Source: Flavobacteriaceae bacterium
GTDB taxonomy: Bacteria > Bacteroidota > Bacteroidia > Flavobacteriales > Flavobacteriaceae
Assembly (NCBI GenBank): GCA_021151665.1
Contig: JAGKWW010000003.1
Location: 1 to 64,000, forward strand
Reading direction: 5' to 3'
Length of the DNA: 64,000 nucleotides
This document shows positions 23,771 through 33,506 of the stretch, piece by piece; the stretch's first letter is position 1; each line of letters opens with the position of its first letter. Position numbers and translations under genes: made by a program. The notes under the pieces are model-generated. The model saw nothing but the letters and a program-made list of their open reading frames with translations. It was not told the DNA's origin and ran no database searches.

Positions 23771-26700
23771 CTATCGCATCAGGCTAAAATGCCCCTTTAC
23801 TTCGCGGCCGTCCTGGAGCTGTACTACATACCAGTAATCGGTAGCCGGAAGGCGGTGCCCGTTGTACATCCCATCCCATCCCGGGCCGGTGGCATTGATA
23901 TCTGCCAGCAGCTTGCCGTAGCGGTCAAAGATATAGATCTTGCTTTTGTTGTAGGTAATGGCATTTACGCCCACGATGCGCCAAAACTCGTTGACTCCAT
24001 CACCATTAGGCGTAAAGAATTTCGGAATAGAAAGCACAGCCACATCCTGCTTCACCACACCGCAATGCTGGGTGTCGTATACATAAACGGTATGGATGCC
24101 GGGTTCTACATTATCAAAGAAGTTCGAATCCTGGTACGGCCCGTTGGGCGCATCAAGGCTGTATTGGTAAACAGTATTTACGCCCCCGGTTGGCGATGCG
24201 TGTACCGTAATCGTGTTTATATCGGCCAGGTCGTGCACCTCTACATTATCGATTGTCGCCACGTTGGATGCCGACACCGTTATAACGCGGTCTTTAAAAC
24301 AACCGTTCATATTGGTAACCCTCACGCTGTAGTTGCCGGGCTGCGTTACAAATATCGTAGATAATGTTTCGCCGGTAGACCACAGGTATTGGTACTGCGC
24401 TCCGCTAACGCCTGCTGTAATCGGAACCGGAATGTTCAGGTTAAGGCATACAATAGCTTCGTCTGTCACCGCTATCTGCGGAAGTGTATACACCACGAGC
24501 TTCAGCGGCGTGATGGCCGCACAATTGTTGGCCGCGTCCTCGATGCGTGCGTAAACCGTTTGCGTACCTGTAGTCGTATTGGTATATCGTGGTGTAAGTG
24601 CATTTTGCTCTACCAGCGCATCGTTTACGGTTAGGTAGTAATTCACGGTATTCGTGCCTGTTGCCAGGGCGGCGTCATCCATATTAAAGCTGAAGAAGCC
24701 ATCTTCGGTACCGTCGTCATCACAACGGGCCAGCGTTACTGGCGGAGCCTGTGCAGTATTCACTGCCAGTGTCAGCGGAAGTATACGGAAACAGCCCGTG
24801 ACGGTGTTCGCGACACGTGCATATACCTGTTGCGGGTTAGTTGTATTCGTATAGTTAGGACCTATTGGGTTAGTATCGGCCTGCGCGTCCGCTGCAGCAA
24901 CGAAATAGCTTACCTGAACCGGGTCAGTATTGCCTGCAGTCAGCTGTGCATTGGCTTCTGTAAGGTTAAACAGCGTAAATCCGTCGGGAACTAATTCAAT
25001 GTCACACTGTGTAAGCGCAGCGCCGGTCATGCGGTTTGGCAGCGGATTCACATTAAGCTTGACAGGAAAAACACCAAAACACACGCTTGCTGTATTATTC
25101 ACTACCCTTGCGTAAACCGTCTCCTGCCCCGTCTGCGTAGTATGGTAGAATTGTGGCAGCGCTGTCCCGGCAGTTGCAGCCATGGCATCGGTATTCGATG
25201 AATAATATGTCGTGGTAAATTGCGTTGGGTTTTGCACCAGCGCCTGAGTTACTGAGTTCAGGTCGAACGTGGCAAGCCCGTTGGTATCATCGCCATCTGC
25301 CGCATCATCACAAAGCGTGTAGCTGTCTCCGGTAAGCACAGGGGTATTCGATACACTTATCTGGAACGATGTGGTGGCGTAGCATGACGGGTTGGCCTTA
25401 TTGTCTATCCGCGCAAAGATGGTTTCCGGCGTGGTGGTATTGGTGTAGGCCGAGGCGTTTATCGCCTGGGTATCTGCCTGCGCGTTGGCCAGCGAGGTAT
25501 AATATTTCACGTTGTAAGTGGCGCTGCTCTGGCTGCCCAATACACCCGGATTATTAGCAGTAAGGTTGAAGGTCGCAATGCCGTCATTGTTCGGGTCGCA
25601 TTCCACAAGAGGCTGCGCAGTGTTTGCAACCGGTACGGTAGAAACGATAACCTGCGCCGTTACGGTATTCACCTGGCTTCCGTTGTTTACAACAGCTGTG
25701 ATGTTATAGGTGCCGGGGGCCGCGTAGGTGTGTGTGGGTGCGAGGCTGGTATCGGTGGGCGACCCATCGCCGAAATCCCAAGTTACCGATGCCACAGTGC
25801 CGCTTACGTTGAGCTGGAACTGTGTGGCCTGCCCGAAGCAGTTGCCGTTCACAATAATGTTTGCATTAAAAAAAGAAGTAATAAAAGGCGGAAGGCCCAG
25901 GGTAGAGACTTTCCCCAATGTGCCTACCTGAACCGCGGATTGCTGGTAATTGCATAGCGCTCCATCTTGTTCGGGCGAATTGATTACATCGATTTTGTTC
26001 GAGCCAAACACCGCCCGGTATATTTTGCCATCGGGGCCCAGCTGCAGCGCTCCCGACTGCGTAGTGTTTCCCAACAAAACGCCGGAACTACTGATATCTG
26101 CAGCCAAAAGGTCATATTGATAAAGAGAGCTGGGTTCTACAGTGTTTGCATTATAGGACACATAAAGCTTTTTTGCTTCCTGCGAAAATTCTATTCCATA
26201 CGGGCTGGTATCCTGGCTTACAAGTATAGGGTTGGATACAACGCCGGTTGCATCGTTAAAGTCATATAGATACACTGACCCGTTGTTTGCGTTACCGCCC
26301 TTTTGTGTGCCGTTCTGGCTGTGTGCAATGGCAAGCTTCTTTCCGTCGGGCGATGCCTTAAGGTAGCCAATGGCGTTTCGTCGATAACCTGCTGTGGTAA
26401 CGCTCGGTGCGATGGTAGTTATTACCGGGGTTTCATTTACACCGGAAGCGTTTACCGCAAAAGCGTAAAATTTATCCACGAATTGGGTAACTACCCAATA
26501 CCCCGATCCGTCGCTGTTTTTTACCGCGGTTATCTTTTCTGAGCACTTATATTTTAGCTGTGCAGTAAATCCCGCGTCATACGTTACAAGCGGCATGTTG
26601 CGTGTGGTTACATCTCCAATGCTTCCATTAGCTCCGGTTACCGAGAGATCAACAATCGAATAGTTCACGCCATTATTAAACCCGTCATCATCTGTGGGTA

Positions 26701-27136
26701 CCGAGCCTCCATTCTGGTCGCTGTATGTACCGGTGAACTGGTTGGGGTACGCATCCGCATTATCATGGTGCGGCTCATCTACGGTGAATATGTAATAAAT
26801 ATTCGGCGAACCTTTTTTCGGTACTATTATCGCCGACTGCGTACTGCTGGGGTCGCCCAGAAGGCCGGTGTTGTTATCATAATCGCCGTTCGGCATAATG
26901 ATATGGTTGCGGTCCCAAACGGTGCGTCCGTCAGTATAAAAAAGTAGCTGCCCGTTGGAGTCAGACATAGAGCTGCAGCCTTCGTTGGTACTTATCTGGC
27001 CTCCGGTAAGAATGCTCACCGCGCCACTCGCATCAAAATGGAGCCCGGCGCCACGGCCAAAATACCAGTTGCGCGCTTCGCCCTGGCCGAAACATAAGGC
27101 GGTAGTAAAGAGTAGTATAATGTAAATTTTTTTCAT
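23771..27136 (-). CDS. Large T9SS type-B secreted protein with PKD and repeated modules
   Basis: A 1121-residue cell-surface or secreted protein. It has a signal peptide ending CFGQG, then a WD-like N-terminal region (ARNWYFGRGAGLHFDASG, DGKKLAIAHSQNG, GPDGKIYRAVFGS), a PKD domain (SVTWDFGDGSPTD), at least four tandem modules of the form CDxxxDGxxxFNL...YYxSxxDAxA...QTVYARV, an Ig-like SVRVTNMNGCF segment and the T9SS type-B tail (FFTPNGDGVNEFW ... GHFSLMR). The start at 27136 is chosen over a longer frame because it begins the signal peptide and follows a -7 element at 27155-27162. Exported by the gliding/T9SS machinery; ligand unknown. Confidence 0.85.
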   Translation of the reverse strand: MKKIYIILLFTTALCFGQGEARNWYFGRGAGLHFDASGAVSILTGGQISTNEGCSSMSDSNGQLLFYTDGRTVWDRNHIIMPNGDYDNNTGLLGDPSSTQSAIIVPKKGSPNIYYIFTVDEPHHDNADAYPNQFTGTYSDQNGGSVPTDDDGFNNGVNYSIVDLSVTGANGSIGDVTTRNMPLVTYDAGFTAQLKYKCSEKITAVKNSDGSGYWVVTQFVDKFYAFAVNASGVNETPVITTIAPSVTTAGYRRNAIGYLKASPDGKKLAIAHSQNGTQKGGNANNGSVYLYDFNDATGVVSNPILVSQDTSPYGIEFSQEAKKLYVSYNANTVEPSSLYQYDLLAADISSSGVLLGNTTQSGALQLGPDGKIYRAVFGSNKIDVINSPEQDGALCNYQQSAVQVGTLGKVSTLGLPPFITSFFNANIIVNGNCFGQATQFQLNVSGTVASVTWDFGDGSPTDTSLAPTHTYAAPGTYNITAVVNNGSQVNTVTAQVIVSTVPVANTAQPLVECDPNNDGIATFNLTANNPGVLGSQSSATYNVKYYTSLANAQADTQAINASAYTNTTTPETIFARIDNKANPSCYATTSFQISVSNTPVLTGDSYTLCDDAADGDDTNGLATFDLNSVTQALVQNPTQFTTTYYSSNTDAMAATAGTALPQFYHTTQTGQETVYARVVNNTASVCFGVFPVKLNVNPLPNRMTGAALTQCDIELVPDGFTLFNLTEANAQLTAGNTDPVQVSYFVAAADAQADTNPIGPNYTNTTNPQQVYARVANTVTGCFRILPLTLAVNTAQAPPVTLARCDDDGTEDGFFSFNMDDAALATGTNTVNYYLTVNDALVEQNALTPRYTNTTTGTQTVYARIEDAANNCAAITPLKLVVYTLPQIAVTDEAIVCLNLNIPVPITAGVSGAQYQYLWSTGETLSTIFVTQPGNYSVRVTNMNGCFKDRVITVSASNVATIDNVEVHDLADINTITVHASPTGGVNTVYQYSLDAPNGPYQDSNFFDNVEPGIHTVYVYDTQHCGVVKQDVAVLSIPKFFTPNGDGVNEFWRIVGVNAITYNKSKIYIFDRYGKLLADINATGPGWDGMYNGHRLPATDYWYVVQLQDGREVKGHFSLMR

Positions 27137-27154
27137 TCTGAAAGGGCAATTAGG

Positions 27155-27162
27155 CAAAGGTA
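27155..27162 (-). promoter_or_regulatory. -7 promoter element (TACCTTTG) for the T9SS gene at 23771-27136
   Basis: Exact TAnnTTTG match on the minus strand in the 31-bp gap between two co-directional T9SS genes. Confidence 0.5.
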
Positions 27163-27167
27163 GGGTA

Positions 27168-28784
27168 TTACCGCAGCATGGCAAAATGACCGAGGAGTAT
27201 ACGCCCATTTTGTAGGTCGGCAGTAAACCAGTAGTCGGTGCTGGGCAGGCGCCTGCCATTATAAGTGCCGTCCCAACCGGCATCATTCTCACGGAAGGAG
27301 GACACTTCCTTGCCGTAACGATCGAATATGGTAATCCTTGCGCCCGGGTAAAAATTAAGGTACGGAACCCGCCAGTAATCGTGAGTTCCATCGTTGTTTG
27401 GGGTAAAGAATTTAGGATAGTTGAGCAGCGCAACCTTCCGGCTTACCACAGCGCAATAGTCGGTGGTACGCACATATACGGTATAGATGCCTGCCTCCAG
27501 CCCATCAAAAAAACCGGCGGGCGAATAAGCCGCGCCATCAAGCGAATATTCATAATACGAAGGATCGCCTTCTGCCACTACCATAATAGAGTTTTGATTT
27601 AAGGTCCAGTCCGATACACTTACTGTAAACCGGACATCGGGGATTGGAATTATCCCAATCTGAAAAGGAGTAATGCCATATCCGTCACAAAACACTACCG
27701 GGTTCATGCGTGCATAGAGCGTCTCGGTAGTATATGGCGTTGTATTGATGTAAGGAGAAGCTATAGGGTTTACTTCATCCTCGGCATCAGTGAGGGAAGC
27801 GTAGTACGTAATCGTTGCTCCGGGATAATCCTCCAGCAGCAAAGGGGTATGTTGCGCAATGTCAAAGGACTGGTATCCGTTTCCGTTAAAGTCGCACAGC
27901 ATGATGGCATCGGGTTGTGGAAGGGGCAGGCGGGGCAGGGGGTCTATCACCAGTTTGAATGTCTGTGTGCTGAAACATCCCGTAACCAGGTTGGTCATGC
28001 GCATATGGATAACCTGTGGAGCGGAGGTGTTTATAAAGTGCTGCGGGTCGGCGATGGCATTGACGTGGGTCGTTGCGTCGTTTTCGCTAAGGTGATAGGT
28101 CAGTTCAACATCGTCCTGGGTGCCGATAAAAAGCGCTTTATATCTCGTTAGATCCCAAAGGATAGAATCGTCTTCAATCCCATCGTCATCGCAATGGTGC
28201 AGGTCGGTGCTTATGTTATCAGGATTATTGAATACAGGCAGGGCATAAAAGGTTGCCGTGCCCGTCCATTGCACAGAAAAATCAGATTCGCCGATAGGCC
28301 GGTCCACCACAAGGTAATATTCCTCATTATCCAGCACATCCATCTGGCCGATAAATCCGCTACCGTCGTCACCGGGACCTTCAAAAGCATCCGTTTCTGT
28401 ATCGTTCATACCGGTAAGGTTGTCGGTAGCGCCTATCATGAGCGGATTAGTAGTAGAGCAGCGTATCGGCATGCCAAGGCTGCCGCAGGACACGTTGGGC
28501 CCGTAGATCCAGAAATCAAGATCCACCACAAGGTCATCGTTCTCGGGCTTGATGACAAGCCCCAGGGTGCCACCGTCCTTAATCATTATCTTAAACCAAA
28601 GGGTGTTATGCTCTTTAGAGGTGCATGCATTGCTCTCATCTATTTCCTGTATCCCGAAGCCGGTTGCGGTGAGCCCCGAAAAATTGCTGTTGCCACATAC
28701 ATATATCGCATCCACACAATCGGTCTGTGCAAAGGACAATAGCGGTACTGCCCATAGTAACAGGTTGAGGATAAGATATTTCAC
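27168..28784 (-). CDS. T9SS type-B secreted protein
   Basis: A 538-residue exported protein (signal peptide ending LLSFAQ) with GTG as the likely start codon. The N-terminal half has a DCVDAIYVCGNSNFSG motif and a Cys-rich calcium-binding-like region common in Bacteroidota adhesins. The middle holds two modules of the CDDDGIEDDSxLWDL and CDFNGNGYQSFDI type, and the end is a type-B sorting domain (FFTPNNDGTHDYWRVPYL ... GHFAMLR). It is the third of four consecutive relatives in transcription order. Substrate or adhesion target unknown. Confidence 0.8.
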   Translation of the reverse strand: MKYLILNLLLWAVPLLSFAQTDCVDAIYVCGNSNFSGLTATGFGIQEIDESNACTSKEHNTLWFKIMIKDGGTLGLVIKPENDDLVVDLDFWIYGPNVSCGSLGMPIRCSTTNPLMIGATDNLTGMNDTETDAFEGPGDDGSGFIGQMDVLDNEEYYLVVDRPIGESDFSVQWTGTATFYALPVFNNPDNISTDLHHCDDDGIEDDSILWDLTRYKALFIGTQDDVELTYHLSENDATTHVNAIADPQHFINTSAPQVIHMRMTNLVTGCFSTQTFKLVIDPLPRLPLPQPDAIMLCDFNGNGYQSFDIAQHTPLLLEDYPGATITYYASLTDAEDEVNPIASPYINTTPYTTETLYARMNPVVFCDGYGITPFQIGIIPIPDVRFTVSVSDWTLNQNSIMVVAEGDPSYYEYSLDGAAYSPAGFFDGLEAGIYTVYVRTTDYCAVVSRKVALLNYPKFFTPNNDGTHDYWRVPYLNFYPGARITIFDRYGKEVSSFRENDAGWDGTYNGRRLPSTDYWFTADLQNGRILLGHFAMLR

Positions 28785-28819
28785 AGCGCAATTTTTGCGA
28801 AATATACAAAATATTACAA

Positions 28820-31144
28820 TTACCTTAACAGGGAAAAGTGCCCTTTTATAGTGCGCCCGTCTTCCATTTGCAGCACAAACCAGTAATCATTGGCAGGGAG
28901 GGGCTTGCCGTCATAGCTGCCGTTCCACCCTGAGCTGTTGCCCTTTAGCGAAGCCAGTATCTTACCGTAACGGTCGAAAACGGTGATGGAAGCTTTTGGG
29001 TGCAGGAACAGGTAGGGCACGCGCCAGGTGTCATTTTGCCCGTCGCCGTTAGGAGTAAAGAATCTTGGGAAATCAAGAATGTAAGCTGTTTTGGTTACAA
29101 CAGGAACGCACCCGTTAGCATCTTTCACGTAAACGGTATATTCTCCCGAGGCAAGCCCCGTGAACACGTTGCCCGACTGAAAGGTGATTCCGTCCAGCGA
29201 ATATTCATATACTCCCGGGCCGCTGGCAAGGATAGTAAGAGAGTTGGCATCGTCTGAAAAGTCGACTGTTTCTACAACGATATTTTCGGCAATGCCTGAA
29301 AGCTGCACGTCAAACTGCTTATCGGCAGTACAGCCCAGCGCATTAGTTACCGTAAGCGTATACAATCCCGCCTCGGTTACCGTGACCTGCGGCATTGTCG
29401 AGATGATGTTTCCGTTATGCACCCATTTATACGCCTGCCACATTCCTCCATGAAGGGTTACATTGCCGTTGGTGCAAAGCAATGGCTCTTCCGGGTTCAT
29501 TTGCTGGCCAAACACAAAGGCTTTTAAAACAAGGGGAGCCACACCATAGCAGTCGGCGCCACTGTTTACCCTTGCATAAACCGTTTGTGTGCCGGCGATA
29601 GTATTTACAAATGAGGCAGGATTGGCAATTGGGTTCATCGCAGCAAGGGCATCGGCCTGTGTCAGGTAATATTGCAACTGAAGCCCTACGGGCAGTCCCT
29701 GCAGGATCTCGGCGTCTTTCTGGGTAAGGTCAAAACGCATGAGCCCGTCTTCGTTGCCATCAGTCTGGTCGCACTGTTCAAACGGTGCAGGCGTTGTAAG
29801 CCCGGTTGGCGAGGTTGCCAGGGTAAGCGCTCCTGTATCAAAACAGCCATACTGGTTGGCCACACGGTAATAAAGGAGTTCGTTGGGCACAGTGTTCAGG
29901 TAGGCTGACGTATTAGCAATAGCGCCCGTATTTGCCCGTGCCTCGGCCGCTGATGGATGATAGCTTACCGTAAGTGTAGCATCGCCGCCTGCAAGCATAT
30001 CTTTGGCAATATCGAGGTTGAAAGAAGCAAGCCCGTCGTTATCTGCATCGCACTGCAGGAGTGTATGGTTTCCGGCGGTTGGAACCGCTGCGGTTTCTAC
30101 CTTTATCTCGCCCCTTACAACACAGGTTGATGAGAGCTGAGCCTCGACACTATAATCACCCGCATCTGTAACATTCAGTAGCGCCGAAGTAGCGCCCCAA
30201 ATTTCGGTATTGTCTTTAAACCATTTATAAGACACGGCGCCCGGCGTGGTGCCATCCAGCGGAAGCGTTGTTCCCTGGCACAGCGGATTACCGGTTGTAA
30301 GCAGGCGGTCTTCGCCGAGGTCGGTTCCGGCATCAAAGCTGTTTGCTGCCAGGAAAATAGCAGAGTCGTACTGGTCATCACCCTGATCGGCAATAACGAG
30401 TTTTATATGGTATGTGGTCCCGGGAATAACATCTGCCTCTGCGGTAAGTACTTTTGTCTGCCCGCCGAAATTGGTTGGATATGAAGTATGATTGAAGGCA
30501 TCAAAGAATGTTTCATTCGCCGAAGGGCAGAAACCCTGGCCCCGGACTGTGGTGACTTTAACCGGCGTAGTTGAACCCGGAATTACCGCAAGGTTCTGGT
30601 ACGGGCCTGTGCTGCCGGCTTCCCTTAGTAAAAAGGCGAAACCATCGGAGTAGTTACACAAATCCATCGAATCCCAGTCGCGGTATTCTTCGGATGAAAA
30701 AAGATAGTCGAAGCTAATATGTCTGTTGAAAGGGACGAAGTCAAACTCTAGTACGGTAGCATTACGGGTATTGGTTATGCCGAGCGCATCTTCAAGGTCG
30801 GGATCACCGCCCCATCCCGGTGCGTTATCGCTAAGCACAGACCCATTTGGGCCGGGAGCCGATGACGCGAAACCGCTGCTCAGGATAATGCCCGACTGCA
30901 TAGGAAATTCCGGCCCGCCCCCCGAAAAGTACCCATAGCTCACATTGCCGGAGGGCGCACCCGAAACGGTTACGTTGCTAAACTGCGCACATGAATTTCC
31001 GGTCACTAAAGCGTCTACCAGCTGAGTGCCAGAAAGGCTTGTGTCTACCTGTATGTTCTGTGCATTAACATGGCTTACTCCGCACAATAGTGCTGCGCAG
31101 ATTAATACCCGGTACATCCGGCGCTTTAACGTATTAAAATTCAT
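28820..31144 (-). CDS. T9SS type-B secreted protein with choice-of-anchor L domain
   Basis: A 774-residue surface protein. After a signal peptide ending HVNAQ comes a choice-of-anchor L domain (ATVLEFDFVPFNRHISFDYL, then FSSEEY), an Ig-like segment, three DADNDGLASFNL-type modules, another Ig-like segment and the type-B sorting tail (FFTPNGDGQNDTW ... GHFSLLR). The ATG at 31144 follows a TACATTTG element at 31162-31169. It is a close paralogue of the protein encoded immediately upstream, so the pair arose by tandem duplication. Confidence 0.85.
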   Translation of the reverse strand: MNFNTLKRRMYRVLICAALLCGVSHVNAQNIQVDTSLSGTQLVDALVTGNSCAQFSNVTVSGAPSGNVSYGYFSGGGPEFPMQSGIILSSGFASSAPGPNGSVLSDNAPGWGGDPDLEDALGITNTRNATVLEFDFVPFNRHISFDYLFSSEEYRDWDSMDLCNYSDGFAFLLREAGSTGPYQNLAVIPGSTTPVKVTTVRGQGFCPSANETFFDAFNHTSYPTNFGGQTKVLTAEADVIPGTTYHIKLVIADQGDDQYDSAIFLAANSFDAGTDLGEDRLLTTGNPLCQGTTLPLDGTTPGAVSYKWFKDNTEIWGATSALLNVTDAGDYSVEAQLSSTCVVRGEIKVETAAVPTAGNHTLLQCDADNDGLASFNLDIAKDMLAGGDATLTVSYHPSAAEARANTGAIANTSAYLNTVPNELLYYRVANQYGCFDTGALTLATSPTGLTTPAPFEQCDQTDGNEDGLMRFDLTQKDAEILQGLPVGLQLQYYLTQADALAAMNPIANPASFVNTIAGTQTVYARVNSGADCYGVAPLVLKAFVFGQQMNPEEPLLCTNGNVTLHGGMWQAYKWVHNGNIISTMPQVTVTEAGLYTLTVTNALGCTADKQFDVQLSGIAENIVVETVDFSDDANSLTILASGPGVYEYSLDGITFQSGNVFTGLASGEYTVYVKDANGCVPVVTKTAYILDFPRFFTPNGDGQNDTWRVPYLFLHPKASITVFDRYGKILASLKGNSSGWNGSYDGKPLPANDYWFVLQMEDGRTIKGHFSLLR

Positions 31145-31161
31145 GGTCTTGGGCAAAAAGC

Positions 31162-31169
31162 CAAATGTA
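31162..31169 (-). promoter_or_regulatory. -7 promoter element (TACATTTG) for the T9SS gene at 28820-31144
   Basis: Exact TAnnTTTG match on the minus strand in the 30-bp gap between the two choice-of-anchor L genes. Confidence 0.45.
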
Positions 31170-31174
31170 TAGTA

Positions 31175-33487
31175 TTATCGCAACATGGCAAAGTGGCCTT
31201 TTACGATTCTGCCGTTATTTAACAGGATAACAAACCAATAATCGTCAGAAGGAAGCGGTTTTCCGTTGTAGGTTCCATCCCAGCCGGAGCCATTCGCTTT
31301 AAAGGAATACAGCGATTTGCCGTAACGGTCATAGATATAAACTACAGAACCGGGGTAGGCGGAAAGGAAAGGTATGCGCCAGCGGTCATTATACGAATCG
31401 TTGTTTGGCGTAAAGAATGTAGGGTAATCAAGCACAAATACCGATTGGCGATACACCGGCTGGCAGCCGTGGATATCTTTAATGTAAACCGTGTATTCGC
31501 CGGAAGGCAGGCCTGTAAATATATTCTCGTCCTGGTACGCAATGCCGTCAAGCGAATATTCATACTGCCCCGCGCCCTGTGGCGTAATCGCGATTGAGTT
31601 GTTATCGCCGGAAAAATCTGTCACAATGATGTCTGCGCCTGTGGCTGCACCCGACTGGTTTACGATGAACGTTTTGGTGCCTGTACAGCCAAAGCTGTTG
31701 GTGAGCGTAACAGTGTACGTGCCGGGCTGTGTTACCGTAAGGGTACGTGTGCTAACGGGTGGCTGCGTTCCCTGCCATGTATATGAAGTATATGCGCCCG
31801 GATCGAGTGTTAGTGGCGTGGCATCGCACAGATAGAGGGTTGTGTCCGCCAATGATGCACCAAAAGACCGTACCACCAGTTGCAATGGAACGATGCCGTA
31901 GCAGTCCGCGCCGTTCATTACTTTGGCGTAAAGTGTTTGTGTATTCGCGACGGTGTTGATATATGCCGAGGGAGTAGCAATAGGGTTGCTGCCCGATAGT
32001 GCATCGGCCTGAGAAGTATAAAACTCAAGCTGAAGCCCTGCGGGAAGTGCCTGCAAAATTTCCTGCTGGCGTTGATTGAGATTGAAAACTGTTTTGCCGT
32101 CGGTTGTATCGGCATCGGTGTCGCATGCTTCCAATGGCTGAGGAGCCGTAAGGCCGTTTGCAGAGGTGGAAAGCGTAACCGTACTAATGGTGTAGCAGCC
32201 ATACTCATTGCGCACCCGTGCGTAAATCACCTGATTCGGAACCGTATTTTGAAAAGCCTGCGGATTTGTAATTGCTGAAGTATCACTTATGGCATCGGGC
32301 TGTGTAAGGTAAAAGCTGGAAACCACACCTTGCACATTGCCCGAAAGGGCAGGGGCGGTGAGCTCAAGGTTGAAGGTTGTGAGGCCGTCACCATCGGCGT
32401 CGCACTGCAACAGTGTTTGCGCAGAGGAAGGAGGGACGGTAGTATACTCCACAAGGATGTGTCCTTCGGAGCTGCAGGTAGGATTCAGCTGCACCTCTAC
32501 TTTATAATCGCCCGCGGCGGTCACTGTATATTGCGGATTTGTACCCGTTGCCTGCTGTATATTGTCTTTATAGAAAGTATACTTTGTAGCGCCGGGCGTG
32601 GTGGCATCCAGTAAGAGCGTTTCGCCGGGGCAAAGCGGGTTGCCGGCGGCCAGGGTACGGTCCGGACCCAAATCGGTTACGATATCGAATGTACCGCCAC
32701 CTAAAAATATGGCAGAGTCGTAACGGTAATTCCCCTCATCTGCAATAACGAGTTTGATATGGTATTGCACACCGGGCGTCACGTCAGATTGTGCGGTAAG
32801 CACTTTCGTCTGCCCGTTAAAGTTGGTAGGGTGCTCACTGCCGTTAAATGCGTCAAAGTATTGTTCGTTCTGTGCCGGGCAACCCGAACCGCCACTTATC
32901 AGCGGGTGTACCGAGGTTACCTTTACAGGGATGTTGGTTCCGGGAACCACAGCCAGGTTAGTATAAGCCCCGCCAGAACCTACAGGCCTAAGCAGGAAAG
33001 CGAACCCATCGGAATACCGGCAGGGCGCATCGTCATGATATTCTTCAGAAGAAAGCAGGTATTGAAAACTGATGCGGTTTCCTACGGGGATAAAGTCAAA
33101 CTCCAGCACCGTTGCGTTTACCGAGTTGCTGATGCCGAGCGCCTGCTCCAGGTCAGCGTCGCCATTCCACCCCATGCCGCTACCATCGTCGAGTAGCGAA
33201 TTGTTTGGGCCTTCAGCACGCTTGGCACGGCCGGTGCTCAATATGATACCTTCCTGAAAAGGGAAGGTGGTACCGGTACCCGAAAAATAACCGTAGCTGT
33301 TGCCGCTAGCATAAGCGCCGCCCGATACGGATATATTAGAAACAGAAGCGCAGGAGCTGTTGATCAGTACATTCTCAACCAGCTGCTGCGCCGTATAATT
33401 GTCGTTTACCTGTATGTATTGCGCTGAAGCCGATAATGTTACCAGCAGTAGCGCTACTAAATAGTTGTATTTGTGTATCCTTTGCAT
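31175..33487 (-). CDS. T9SS type-B secreted protein with choice-of-anchor L domain (paralogue)
   Basis: A 770-residue paralogue of the protein at 28820-31144 with the same order: signal peptide ending SASAQ, anchor L domain (ATVLEFDFIPVGNRISFQYL, then LSSEEY), Ig-like segment, three CDADGDGLTTFNL-type modules, second Ig-like segment and the type-B tail (FFTPNNDSYNDRW ... GHFAMLR). Expected to be exported and surface-attached or released by the T9SS. Its own promoter element lies at 33496-33503, so it heads the block. Confidence 0.85.
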   Translation of the reverse strand: MQRIHKYNYLVALLLVTLSASAQYIQVNDNYTAQQLVENVLINSSCASVSNISVSGGAYASGNSYGYFSGTGTTFPFQEGIILSTGRAKRAEGPNNSLLDDGSGMGWNGDADLEQALGISNSVNATVLEFDFIPVGNRISFQYLLSSEEYHDDAPCRYSDGFAFLLRPVGSGGAYTNLAVVPGTNIPVKVTSVHPLISGGSGCPAQNEQYFDAFNGSEHPTNFNGQTKVLTAQSDVTPGVQYHIKLVIADEGNYRYDSAIFLGGGTFDIVTDLGPDRTLAAGNPLCPGETLLLDATTPGATKYTFYKDNIQQATGTNPQYTVTAAGDYKVEVQLNPTCSSEGHILVEYTTVPPSSAQTLLQCDADGDGLTTFNLELTAPALSGNVQGVVSSFYLTQPDAISDTSAITNPQAFQNTVPNQVIYARVRNEYGCYTISTVTLSTSANGLTAPQPLEACDTDADTTDGKTVFNLNQRQQEILQALPAGLQLEFYTSQADALSGSNPIATPSAYINTVANTQTLYAKVMNGADCYGIVPLQLVVRSFGASLADTTLYLCDATPLTLDPGAYTSYTWQGTQPPVSTRTLTVTQPGTYTVTLTNSFGCTGTKTFIVNQSGAATGADIIVTDFSGDNNSIAITPQGAGQYEYSLDGIAYQDENIFTGLPSGEYTVYIKDIHGCQPVYRQSVFVLDYPTFFTPNNDSYNDRWRIPFLSAYPGSVVYIYDRYGKSLYSFKANGSGWDGTYNGKPLPSDDYWFVILLNNGRIVKGHFAMLR

Positions 33488-33495
33488 TTTCGCTG

Positions 33496-33503
33496 CAAAG
33501 ATA
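33496..33503 (-). promoter_or_regulatory. -7 promoter element (TATCTTTG) heading the T9SS block
   Basis: Exact TAnnTTTG match on the minus strand, 8 bp upstream of the start at 33487, giving an almost leaderless transcript. Confidence 0.5.
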
Positions 33504-33506
33504 CTG

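Noticed and set aside
23789..24364. Open frame of 191 codons opposite the large T9SS gene
   Set aside because: It is a shadow of a coding strand with a clear sorting domain; no signal peptide or domain.
27137..27433. N-terminal extension of the large T9SS protein to 27433
   Set aside because: The extension lies inside the upstream T9SS gene and precedes an obvious signal peptide at 27136.
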